A stretch of 5,148 bases of DNA from Cellvibrionaceae bacterium (GTDB lineage: Bacteria > Pseudomonadota > Gammaproteobacteria > Pseudomonadales > Cellvibrionaceae): assembly GCA_027012915.1 (NCBI GenBank), contig JALUYN010000694.1, positions 1-5,148 of the forward strand, read 5' to 3'. A program made the translations under genes and the position numbers. Positions 1 to 5,148 of this stretch are shown here, in pieces. The notes under the pieces are model-generated. The model was not told the DNA's origin. It worked only from the letters and a program-made list of their open reading frames with translations, and searched no databases. The stretch's first letter is position 1; every line of letters starts with the position of its first letter.

Positions 1-243
1 CAACGACAAAATGACATCGGTATCGTTGAAGTCATTACCCCTTACCAAACCGGTGCGACCGCCATGGGTAACCACCACCTGCCCCTGGCGATGACAAACT
101 GCCATCACTTGCGACACTTCCTCTGTTGAGGCCGGTCGCACCAGCGCCCGAGGAATTTTGAACAGACACGCCGGGTGATCTTTTAGTGCATCACCAAGCA
201 ACAGTCCCTTATCGCCGACAATATTGTGAAGTTCGTCCAACAT
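1..243 (-). CDS. FAD-linked oxidase / 2-hydroxyacid dehydrogenase (GlcD-like), N-terminal part only
   Basis: This is a partial gene: 81 N-terminal codons are present and the rest lies beyond the left edge. The reading frame stays open from the ATG at 243-241 to base 1. The start is supported by a strong Shine-Dalgarno GAGGGG (252-257) eight bases upstream. The visible protein matches the beginning of the FAD_binding_4 (PCMH-type) domain. Around residues 31-43 it has IPRALVRPASTEEV, the usual entry strand where these enzymes read P-x-x-VVRP-x-s-x-EEV. Around residues 60-69 it has HGGRTGLVRG, corresponding to the glycine-rich FAD pyrophosphate-binding loop (typically GGNTGLVGG). Known members of this family include D-lactate, D-2-hydroxyglutarate and glycolate dehydrogenases, which pass electrons to FAD and then to an acceptor. 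The gene lies 45 bp downstream of the ThDP enzyme on the same strand, so the two are probably co-transcribed. The substrate is unknown, and the C-terminal FAD-oxidase domain cannot be checked here. Confidence 0.88.
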   Translation of the reverse strand, partial: MLDELHNIVGDKGLLLGDALKDHPACLFKIPRALVRPASTEEVSQVMAVCHRQGQVVVTHGGRTGLVRGNDFNDTDVILSL

Positions 244-251
244 ATCTGTTT

Positions 252-257
252 CCCCTC
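252..257 (-). promoter_or_regulatory. Ribosome binding site of the FAD-linked oxidase gene
   Basis: Read on the minus strand, GAGGGG lies eight bases before the ATG at 243. It is a near-ideal Shine-Dalgarno and fixes the start of the partial oxidase gene. It sits inside the 45-bp gap after the ThDP enzyme stop codon, so the second gene of the operon has its own efficient translation start and does not depend on overlap coupling. Confidence 0.7.
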
Positions 258-288
258 AGGCAGTGTGTAATGATCGCGATTGAAGAGC

Positions 289-1821
289 TTAAAGCACCAC
301 TTCAATCAGGCGTGGCCCCTTTTCTTTCATTGCGGCTGCAAATTGCTCTTCGAATTCGGACGTGGAGGTAGCGCGAGTCGCCTTAACACCCATGCCCTCA
401 GCCAGTTTCACCCAATCGAGACCGGGGTTTTGCAAGCTCAACATGGACTGAGCGCGTTCTCCCGGAGCGTCCACTCCCACATTCATAAACTCGATATTCA
501 GAATCGCGTAGCTGCTGTTGTTGTAGAGTACGACGCACACATCCAGATCTTCACGGGCCATACTCCACAGTGCCTGATTGGTGTACATTGCACTGCCATC
601 AGCTTGCAGGTTCACCACCTTACGATCTGGGCAGGCCAACGCGGCGCCCATAGCAACAGGTAAGCCCTGACCAATGGCACCACCGGTAAGCATCAACCAA
701 TCGTGAGGCGCGGCGCCGTCGTAGTAGGCATAGGAGAAGGCGCCGGAGGTTTGAGCCTCATCGGAGACAATGGCGTTTTCAGGCAGATGGTTGGCGATAA
801 CCGCGCCCACCGTTTCCGCCGTCATTGGTCCCTCGGGGATTTCAGGCAGCGGCGTCTCTGGCTGAGCCTCGTAGGCAGGGGCGCCCAGGTAGTCCGCCAG
901 GGCTTCCAATGCGGCGATCTGATCCTGCTGCTTGTTGGCCAGCGTGGTGATATTGCAGTTCTCAGCCCAGAGGGTGCTGGGCTTGTTGGGATAAGCAAAG
1001 AAGGATACCGGGTTCATGGTACCCACCAACACCATATCTTTGATGTCCTTCAGGGCATCGGCGGCGAACTCTGCGAAATAGGGCAGGCGCTCAATGTTGG
1101 GTCGACCACGACCACGTTGAACCCGCGACGAGAACACCTCGGAGATGACCCGAATACCGGTGGCAGCAATACGCGCAGCAGCTTTCAAACCATCTTCTCG
1201 CAACGCCTTGTCACCCATGAACAAGCAGGCATTGTCACTGTTCTTCAAGGCTTCCCCAATCTTGGCAATGACCTCCTCTGAGACCACCTCTGGTTTGGCT
1301 GCGGCAACCGGAGCGGCAGGCTCAGCTCCTTCTGTCCAGGCAAAATCCGCGGGCACAATCAGGTTGGCAGAGCGGCCGGTCATGGATGCAGCGACAGCTT
1401 CGGCGCCATCCTGCGCCATGGCAGTATGAGATGCACTGGTACGATTCCAGTTGCTGGTCAACGCGATATGGCCGGGCACATCGGAAGTCAACGGCGCATC
1501 CAGTGGCAGATGATAAGTGGCGTGATCACCAACGATATTAACGATAGGTGTACCGGCGCGCCTGGCGTTGTGCAAGTTGGCCATGCCATTGGAGAAACCC
1601 GACCCCAGATGCAGCAAGGTCGCGGCAGGCTTGTCTGCCATACGCCCGTAACCATCGGCAGCTCCAGTTACCACGCCTTCAAACAGACCCAGTACCGGAC
1701 GCATGCCGGGAATCTTATCAATAGCAGCTACCAGCTGCATTTCGGACGTGCCAGGGTTGGCAAAACATACCTCAACACCACTATCAATCAAGGTTTGCAG
1801 TAACGCCTCTGCTCCATTCAT
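289..1821 (-). CDS. Thiamine-diphosphate enzyme, acetolactate synthase large subunit-like / 2-oxoacid decarboxylase-like
   Basis: This complete ThDP-dependent enzyme has about 510 residues from the preferred start. Domains in order are the N-terminal PYR domain (about 1-170), the central domain (about 190-310) and the C-terminal PP domain (about 355-500). The catalytic glutamate lies in GLFEGVVTGAADGYGRM at residue 48 (codon 1680-1678), the position expected in benzoylformate and pyruvate decarboxylases. The ThDP/Mg2+ motif is ADGS followed 24 residues later by NN (codons from 603), with Ala replacing the first Gly of GDG. LTGGAIGQGLP precedes it. Proteins of this type are usually annotated as acetolactate synthase large subunit. 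However, at 510 residues this one is shorter than true AHAS (about 560-600) and has no small-subunit gene beside it, so a 2-oxoacid decarboxylase or carboligase role is equally likely. I chose the ATG at 1821 because MNGAEALL matches the family start and a GGAG lies eight bases upstream. An in-frame ATG at 1866 would add 15 unconserved residues. Confidence 0.9.
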   Translation of the reverse strand: MNGAEALLQTLIDSGVEVCFANPGTSEMQLVAAIDKIPGMRPVLGLFEGVVTGAADGYGRMADKPAATLLHLGSGFSNGMANLHNARRAGTPIVNIVGDHATYHLPLDAPLTSDVPGHIALTSNWNRTSASHTAMAQDGAEAVAASMTGRSANLIVPADFAWTEGAEPAAPVAAAKPEVVSEEVIAKIGEALKNSDNACLFMGDKALREDGLKAAARIAATGIRVISEVFSSRVQRGRGRPNIERLPYFAEFAADALKDIKDMVLVGTMNPVSFFAYPNKPSTLWAENCNITTLANKQQDQIAALEALADYLGAPAYEAQPETPLPEIPEGPMTAETVGAVIANHLPENAIVSDEAQTSGAFSYAYYDGAAPHDWLMLTGGAIGQGLPVAMGAALACPDRKVVNLQADGSAMYTNQALWSMAREDLDVCVVLYNNSSYAILNIEFMNVGVDAPGERAQSMLSLQNPGLDWVKLAEGMGVKATRATSTSEFEEQFAAAMKEKGPRLIEVVL

Positions 1822-1829
1822 ATCGCATT

Positions 1830-1833
1830 CTCC
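1830..1833 (-). promoter_or_regulatory. Ribosome binding site deciding the start of the ThDP enzyme
   Basis: On the minus strand GGAG lies eight bases before the ATG at 1821, the start that gives the family-typical N-terminus MNGAEALL. The alternative ATG at 1866 has only GAGG at a tight four-base spacing, and that GAGG lies within the 3' arm of a predicted hairpin (1867-1885). The downstream start is therefore preferred. Confidence 0.6.
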
Positions 1834-1866
1834 AGTGTATTTTTCACTTGTTGTTGTTTGACTCAT

Positions 1867-1885
1867 CCGGCCTCATCAAGACCGG
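1867..1885 (-). other. Hairpin in the leader of the ThDP enzyme operon
   Basis: Read on the minus strand, this 19-base segment can fold into a seven-base-pair stem: CCGG pairs with CCGG, continued by one G-U, one C-G and one U-A pair, around a five-base loop. It ends immediately before the alternative ATG at 1866 and hides the only GAGG preceding it. No T-run follows, so it is not an intrinsic terminator. It may only disfavour the upstream start, or it may be chance. The folding was done by eye. Confidence 0.35.
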
Positions 1886-1917
1886 TTGGCTTGGTTAATA
1901 AAACTAGTAGAATGATT

Positions 1918-1944
1918 GTTATAAAACGAGAGCGATACGTGTCA
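1918..1944 (-). promoter_or_regulatory. Tentative promoter of the ThDP enzyme/oxidase operon
   Basis: On the minus strand TGACAC (1944-1939) could serve as a weak -35 and TATAAC (1923-1918) as a -10. The spacing is only 15 bp, shorter than the 16-18 bp optimum. The -35-like word is part of the inverted repeat, which is the geometry expected for a promoter needing an AraC-type activator bound over or next to the -35. This is a by-eye call, and other AT-rich hexamers in 1895-1925 could be used instead. Confidence 0.25.
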
Positions 1945-1979
1945 CCCCATGACTTTTAGTGACACATTCGCCATGACAC
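1939..1979. promoter_or_regulatory. Cluster of TGAC repeats, probable operator for the AraC-type regulator
   Basis: The divergent intergenic region holds a perfect inverted repeat, GTGTCAC (1939-1945) and GTGACAC (1959-1965), separated by 13 bases. It also holds two direct copies of CCATGAC at 1947-1953 and 1971-1977, the second extending to ATGACAC. The ATGAC at 1949 and the GTGAC at 1959 start 10 bp apart, one helical turn, as in direct-repeat half-sites of AraC/XylS regulators. The cluster lies 26-66 bp before the regulator ATG and next to the likely promoter of the opposite operon. The repeats are seen directly. Their use as an operator is inference. Confidence 0.5.
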
Positions 1980-2004
1980 CCAACCTTTGTGATAAAAATT
2001 TGAT

Positions 2005-3018
2005 ATGGGTCTAACGCAGCAGTCCTCCATTGCCGGATTCGTACAAGCCATTGTGCGCACTATTGACGAAAGCGGTATCAACAGCGAGGCACTTTTGCGC
2101 AAACTGGGGATGGACCCGGAGCACCTAACCACCATCAACTCCCGCTTCGATCAAGACCTGATCACGCAGCTATGGCATCGCGCCGCCGAGCTCAGTGGCG
2201 ACCCCTATTTGGGGCTAAAAGCAGCAGAACATTTGCGCCCGCAAAACCTCCACGCGGTGGGCCACGCCATGCTGTGCAGTGCCACTCTGAAAGAGGCTTG
2301 GCAACGCTTTATAAAATTCCGGCATCTGATCGCGGACTCGGCCATTATGGAATTGGATGAAACCCGAGACTGCTATATTTTCTCTCTGGAAGTAGGTACC
2401 ACCGGCCTGCCGCCCGCCTACCAGCCATACGATATGAGCATGGCCAGCATCGTCTTGATGGCCCGTTGGATTCTCGACGACCCCAACATTACTCCCATGT
2501 CCGTCAGCTTTAAGCACCCCGCCCCCGGGAGTGATCGCCCCTACCGCGACCTGTTCAAATGCCCGGTACACTTCGAGCAACCGCGCACCAAAATGCTGGT
2601 GGCCAAACATATCGTCGACCACCCCATTCCCAGCGCCAACGAAGAGCTAGCGGGTATTCTCGATGAACTATCCGCCAAGCACTTGGGACGCCATCAGGAG
2701 GGCAGCTTCACCAAACAAGTACGAGACGCCCTGGTGACACTACTGCCCAAAGGCGAACCCACCAAAGCGGCTGTAGCGGAGAGCCTGAATCTCAGCGATA
2801 GAACTCTGCTGCGACGCCTGCAGAATGAGAACACCACCTATCAGGAAATTCTGGATCAACTGCGCGAAGAGATGGCTTATGGCTATTTAAAACGCGCTGA
2901 TATTTCACTGGAAGAAGCGGCTTATCTTCTGGGCTTTTCCGACGTCAGTACATTTTCGCGAGCATTCAAACGCTGGACCGGCGTAAGTCCCGGTCAGTGG
3001 CGGAGTGATGTTTCGTAG
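2005..3018 (+). CDS. AraC-family transcriptional regulator with arabinose-binding-type N-terminal domain
   Basis: This is a complete 337-residue cytoplasmic DNA-binding regulator. Residues about 20-205 resemble the Arabinose_bd-type ligand domain, with LLRKLGMDPEHL, GDPYLGLKAAEHL and HAVGHAMLCSATLKEAWQRF at the expected places. The C-terminal AraC domain (about 235-337) has two helix-turn-helix motifs. The first is around 254-273 (KAAVAESLNLSDRTLLRRLQ). The second is around 301-324 (SLEEAAYLLGFSDVSTFSRAF), followed by the family-typical KRWTGVSPGQWR. The length is usual for this subgroup, which includes OruR-like activators. The ATG at 2005 is the earliest possible start because an in-frame TAA lies at 1993-1995. 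It has no clear Shine-Dalgarno, only an A/T-rich leader, which suggests weak translation. The gene is divergent from the ThDP enzyme/oxidase operon, so it most likely controls that operon and perhaps itself. The inducer is unknown. Confidence 0.93.
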   Translation: MGLTQQSSIAGFVQAIVRTIDESGINSEALLRKLGMDPEHLTTINSRFDQDLITQLWHRAAELSGDPYLGLKAAEHLRPQNLHAVGHAMLCSATLKEAWQRFIKFRHLIADSAIMELDETRDCYIFSLEVGTTGLPPAYQPYDMSMASIVLMARWILDDPNITPMSVSFKHPAPGSDRPYRDLFKCPVHFEQPRTKMLVAKHIVDHPIPSANEELAGILDELSAKHLGRHQEGSFTKQVRDALVTLLPKGEPTKAAVAESLNLSDRTLLRRLQNENTTYQEILDQLREEMAYGYLKRADISLEEAAYLLGFSDVSTFSRAFKRWTGVSPGQWRSDVS

Positions 3019-3027
3019 AGGTCTTTT

Positions 3028-3034
3028 GTGACAC
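3028..3034 (+). promoter_or_regulatory. Extra GTGACAC operator-like word downstream of the AraC gene
   Basis: GTGACAC recurs ten bases after the regulator stop codon. Its surroundings also resemble the operator: CTTTT-GTGACACAT-CG here matches CTTTTAGTGACACATTCG at 1953-1970 apart from two single-base gaps. It could be a distal half-site or a chance match. Confidence 0.25.
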
Positions 3035-3256
3035 ATCGACAAAATAGACTTACTTTACGATGAGCCATTCAAGGACAAACACCGGCTTTTCCTTTTCGAT
3101 GAAATGCGCAATCCGGCAGTATGGAAAAAACGAAAGGCGTAGCGGAGGACGTCGGTAGTTTCGGCTTTGAGCTTGTGAAAAATTTGGCGGAAGGCTTCGT
3201 AGATTTGGCTCAACACCTTTGCAGTGGCATCAATCAGAAGTGAATCAATGAAAGAG

Positions 3257-3280
3257 ATCACCGTTTTCGCGGGGATGACG
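3257..3280. repeat. Degenerate intergenic repeat-like hairpin (CGCGGGGATGACG type)
   Basis: ATCACCG (3257-3263) pairs with CGGGGAT (3270-3276) in a seven-base stem with one A/G mismatch and a six-base loop, followed by GACG. The sequence resembles the widespread proteobacterial intergenic element of the form ATTCCCGC...GCGGGAATGACG. Only one copy is visible in the window, so the repeat assignment rests on recognition of this pattern. It could also be an isolated hairpin. Confidence 0.4.
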
Positions 3281-3377
3281 TTTTATTTTAAGATAACGTT
3301 CTATTCGGTTTCACGTCTTGTTGGGCTGATGCTTAATTGATTTGGCGTTTTATCAGGTCGGTGAGAACTGAATGATT

Positions 3378-3401
3378 GGCGCACCAACTATTGGCCACGC
3401 C
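3378..3401. other. Imperfect hairpin between the convergent genes
   Basis: GGCG and CCAA on the left pair with TTGG and CGCC on the right, giving eight base pairs with a 2x3 internal loop and a three-base loop. It lies about 70 bp beyond the stop codon of the pyrophosphatase gene. No T-run follows on either strand, so it is not a standard intrinsic terminator. It could stabilise the 3' end of the pyrophosphatase transcript. Confidence 0.3.
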
Positions 3402-3470
3402 ATCTCCCGTCTCACTTTTCAGGTCTCTCTGATTCGATTCCTTTTTGCGTTATTCACACTTGGGATAGAC

Positions 3471-5148
3471 TCAGGTCAATAGAGGCGCGATCACCAAACT
3501 GACAATGGCCATCACATTAATCAGAATATTCATGGCCGGACCGCTGGTGTCTTTGAAGGGATCACCCACGGTATCACCCACTACCGCAGCCTTGTGAACC
3601 TCTGATCCTTTGCCGCCCAAATTACCTTTTTCGACATATTTCTTAGCGTTATCCCAAGCACCACCGGCATTGGCCATGGTCAGGGCCAACAACACGCAGC
3701 TAATCAAAGCACCACCGAGCATTCCACCCAAAGCGGCGGGACCAATAACAAAACCAACCACCACCGGCGCAAACACCGCGAGCGCGCCGGGCAACACCAT
3801 GCGTCGCAGCGCCGCTTGCGTGGCAATATCCACACAGCGTCCGCTATCGGGTTTAGCGGTGCCCTCCATCAAACCAGGAATTTCTCGAAACTGGCGACGT
3901 ATTTCCTTGATCATATCGAAAGCCGCATCACCTACGGCACGCATGGTTATGGCGCTGACAAGAAACGGAAAAATACCGCCGAGGAACATTCCCGTAAGCA
4001 CCTGTGGGTTACTGATCTCCAACGAAAAATCCGAAACATGGAGAGATACGGTTTCGATATAAGCCGCAATAATAGCCAATGCAGCCAAACCCGCGGCGCC
4101 AATCGCAAATCCCTTGCCAATCGCTGCAGTGGTGTTACCCACCTCGTCCAGACCATCGGTAATTTCGCGAGTTGCCTCTCCCAGTTCCGCCATTTCGGCA
4201 ATGCCACCTGCGTTGTCCGCCACAGGGCCATAGGCATCAATAGCCATAGTGATACCCACCGTCGCCAACATACCGACTGCCGCAATGCCTACACCGTATA
4301 CACCCGCACCCTCGGGTAACAACGCACTGGTAGTAAAGATAATGCCGGCAATCATCAATACCGGCACCACTACAGACTCCATGCCAACCGCGAGACCCGC
4401 AATCATCACTGTAGCAGGCCCCGTTTCGCCGCCTTCGGCAATGGTACGTACGGGCTTACCACCGGTGTAGTACTCAGTTACCAAGCCAATAACCGTGCCC
4501 CCAACCGCACCGCATACCACACACCACCAGACACTGCTATCGATACCTAAATTGGCAATCAGGAACCAGGACACCACCATAAAAATCAGTGTTGCGCCCA
4601 TGGTGCCGACCCGCAGCGCCACTTCCGGTGCCTTGGCCGAGGCCAGCTTCACCATGATGATGCCGGCTATGGAACACAGCAGCCCAACTGAGGCCAAAGC
4701 CAAAGGCGCGAACATCAATTCACTGCGTTCGGCTCCCAGCTGGGCCAAAGCCGCCACCCCCATGGTGGAGGCAATGGCGATGGTGGCAATCATAGAGCCG
4801 CAATAGGATTCAAAAATGTCGGAGCCCATGCCGGCGACATCGCCAACGTTGTCACCGACGTTATCTGCAATAACACCCGGATTGCGGGGGTCGTCTTCAG
4901 GGATACCAGCTTCTACCTTACCCACCAAATCGGCACCCACATCGGCACTCTTGGTAAAGATACCGCCACCAACACGCGAGAATAGCGCTACTGTAGAGGC
5001 CCCCATACCAAATCCATGAATGGCTTCGGCGTGTTCGGGGTCGGCACCGAACAGTAAGTAAAGACCACCTAACCCCAGAAGGCCCATAGAGGCGACAACC
5101 AGCCCCATAATAGAGCCACCAAAAAATGCCACACTCAGCGCTTCAGCC
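3471..5148 (-). CDS. hppA: Membrane-bound proton/sodium-translocating pyrophosphatase, K+-dependent type (N-terminus missing)
   Basis: This integral membrane enzyme hydrolyses PPi to phosphate and pumps H+ and/or Na+ out of the cytoplasm. The frame is open to the right edge: codons for A-E-A-L-S precede the GTG at 5132, which is an internal valine and not the start. About 558 residues are seen and roughly 110-140 N-terminal residues (the first few helices) are outside. Signatures include the PPi/Mg2+ motif [11 protein letters not shown] (from 4943), [38 protein letters not shown], and near the C-terminus [17 protein letters not shown]. The end is intact, closing in [16 protein letters not shown] (4139-4110) has Ala and Gly where K+-independent enzymes have Lys and Thr, so K+ dependence is expected. 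The ion-gate segment GSDIFESY (Asp 4820-4818, Glu 4811-4809) has the Asp-x-x-Glu spacing of the Na+-pumping Thermotoga enzyme, not the shifted Glu of the plant H+ pump. The pumped ion is not proven. The gene is convergent with the AraC gene and apparently independent of the operon to the left. Confidence 0.95.
   Translation of the reverse strand, partial: AEALSVAFFGGSIMGLVVASMGLLGLGGLYLLFGADPEHAEAIHGFGMGASTVALFSRVGGGIFTKSADVGADLVGKVEAGIPEDDPRNPGVIADNVGDNVGDVAGMGSDIFESYCGSMIATIAIASTMGVAALAQLGAERSELMFAPLALASVGLLCSIAGIIMVKLASAKAPEVALRVGTMGATLIFMVVSWFLIANLGIDSSVWWCVVCGAVGGTVIGLVTEYYTGGKPVRTIAEGGETGPATVMIAGLAVGMESVVVPVLMIAGIIFTTSALLPEGAGVYGVGIAAVGMLATVGITMAIDAYGPVADNAGGIAEMAELGEATREITDGLDEVGNTTAAIGKGFAIGAAGLAALAIIAAYIETVSLHVSDFSLEISNPQVLTGMFLGGIFPFLVSAITMRAVGDAAFDMIKEIRRQFREIPGLMEGTAKPDSGRCVDIATQAALRRMVLPGALAVFAPVVVGFVIGPAALGGMLGGALISCVLLALTMANAGGAWDNAKKYVEKGNLGGKGSEVHKAAVVGDTVGDPFKDTSGPAMNILINVMAIVSLVIAPLLT

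Larger units (their letters stand above)
3019..3470. other. 452-bp gap between convergent genes, no convincing gene
   Basis: This gap lies between the stop codons of the regulator and the pyrophosphatase. It contains an operator-like GTGACAC (3028-3034), a repeat-like hairpin (3257-3280) and a second hairpin (3378-3401). Short open stretches occur: 3032-3139 on plus (36 codons, no usual start until an internal ATG at 3104), 3121-3243 on plus (40 codons from ATG) and 3261-3055 on minus (68 codons from GTG). None has a good ribosome binding site or a recognisable family, and the last two are antisense to each other in the same codon register. The composition is more AT-rich and irregular than the flanking genes. 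No intrinsic terminator with a T-run was seen for either neighbour. Confidence 0.6.

Noticed and set aside
703..1803. Long plus-strand frames opposite the ThDP enzyme (703-1281, 1145-1429, 1426-1803)
   Set aside because: They are antisense shadows of a well-conserved gene, with no recognisable domains or translation signals.
289..1821. Assignment as a genuine biosynthetic acetohydroxyacid synthase (ilvB/ilvI)
   Set aside because: There is no adjacent small regulatory subunit, the protein is shorter than usual, and the neighbours are an FAD oxidase and an AraC regulator, not ilv genes. No gene symbol is given.
3121..3243. 40-codon plus-strand frame (MEKTKGVAEDVGSFG...)
   Set aside because: The composition is plausible for an amphipathic small protein, but no Shine-Dalgarno precedes the ATG, no promoter is evident and no homology is recognised.
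3055..3261. 68-codon minus-strand frame starting with GTG in the convergent gap
   Set aside because: It has no ribosome binding site, starts inside the repeat-like hairpin, resembles no family I know, and is antisense in the same codon register to a plus-strand frame, so chance openness is likely.
3248..3340. Short plus-strand frame of about 30 codons (MKEITVFAGMTFYF...)
   Set aside because: It runs through the repeat-like hairpin. Reading FAGMT out of this repeat type is a common source of false small genes.
3378..3401. Hairpin as an intrinsic terminator for hppA or the AraC gene
   Set aside because: Neither strand has a T-run after the stem and the stem has an internal loop, so it is kept only as an unassigned hairpin.
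3610..5019. Plus-strand and alternate-frame reading frames across the pyrophosphatase gene
   Set aside because: They are low-complexity Ala/Pro/Thr-rich translations typical of the antisense of a glycine- and alanine-rich membrane protein gene.
3471..5132. GTG at 5132 as the start of the pyrophosphatase gene
   Set aside because: The frame continues upstream to the window edge with family-like residues (AEALS before the valine), and the protein would lack its first helices. The true start lies outside the window.

Overview
The window looks like an ordinary chromosomal stretch of a proteobacterium, most likely a marine or aquatic gammaproteobacterium. This is inferred from protein character (an AraC regulator with an arabinose-type N-terminal domain, a K+-dependent-type membrane pyrophosphatase, a ThDP/FAD-oxidase gene pair) and moderate GC. 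No rRNA or other marker gene is present, so the taxonomic guess is weak.

Layout from left to right. (1) The 5' part of a leftward gene for an FAD-linked 2-hydroxyacid dehydrogenase/oxidase (GlcD-like) runs off the left edge. (2) Just upstream on the same strand, 45 bp away and probably in the same operon, lies a complete thiamine-diphosphate (ThDP) enzyme of the acetolactate synthase/benzoylformate decarboxylase superfamily. (3) A divergent intergenic region of about 0.14-0.18 kb carries a cluster of TGAC-type repeats, including a perfect GTGTCAC-N13-GTGACAC inverted repeat. (4) A complete rightward AraC-family regulator follows. (5) A 452-bp gap holds no convincing gene. It contains a repeat-like hairpin, a second hairpin and an operator-like GTGACAC word just after the regulator. 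(6) A leftward membrane pyrophosphatase (hppA) has its C-terminus intact and its N-terminus beyond the right edge.

How the parts fit (inference): the AraC regulator probably controls the divergent ThDP enzyme/FAD-oxidase operon through the repeat cluster. The two enzymes could act in sequence on a 2-hydroxyacid/2-oxoacid, with oxidation to the 2-oxoacid followed by decarboxylation or carboligation. The substrate cannot be read from the sequence. The pyrophosphatase is transcribed convergently to the regulator and appears unrelated to the operon. It couples PPi hydrolysis to Na+ and/or H+ export, and its residues point to the K+-dependent class.

I found no RNA gene, CRISPR array, intact mobile element or clear new defence or toxin system. 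The most useful leads are the uncharacterised operon with its regulator, the operator cluster and the ion specificity of the pyrophosphatase.
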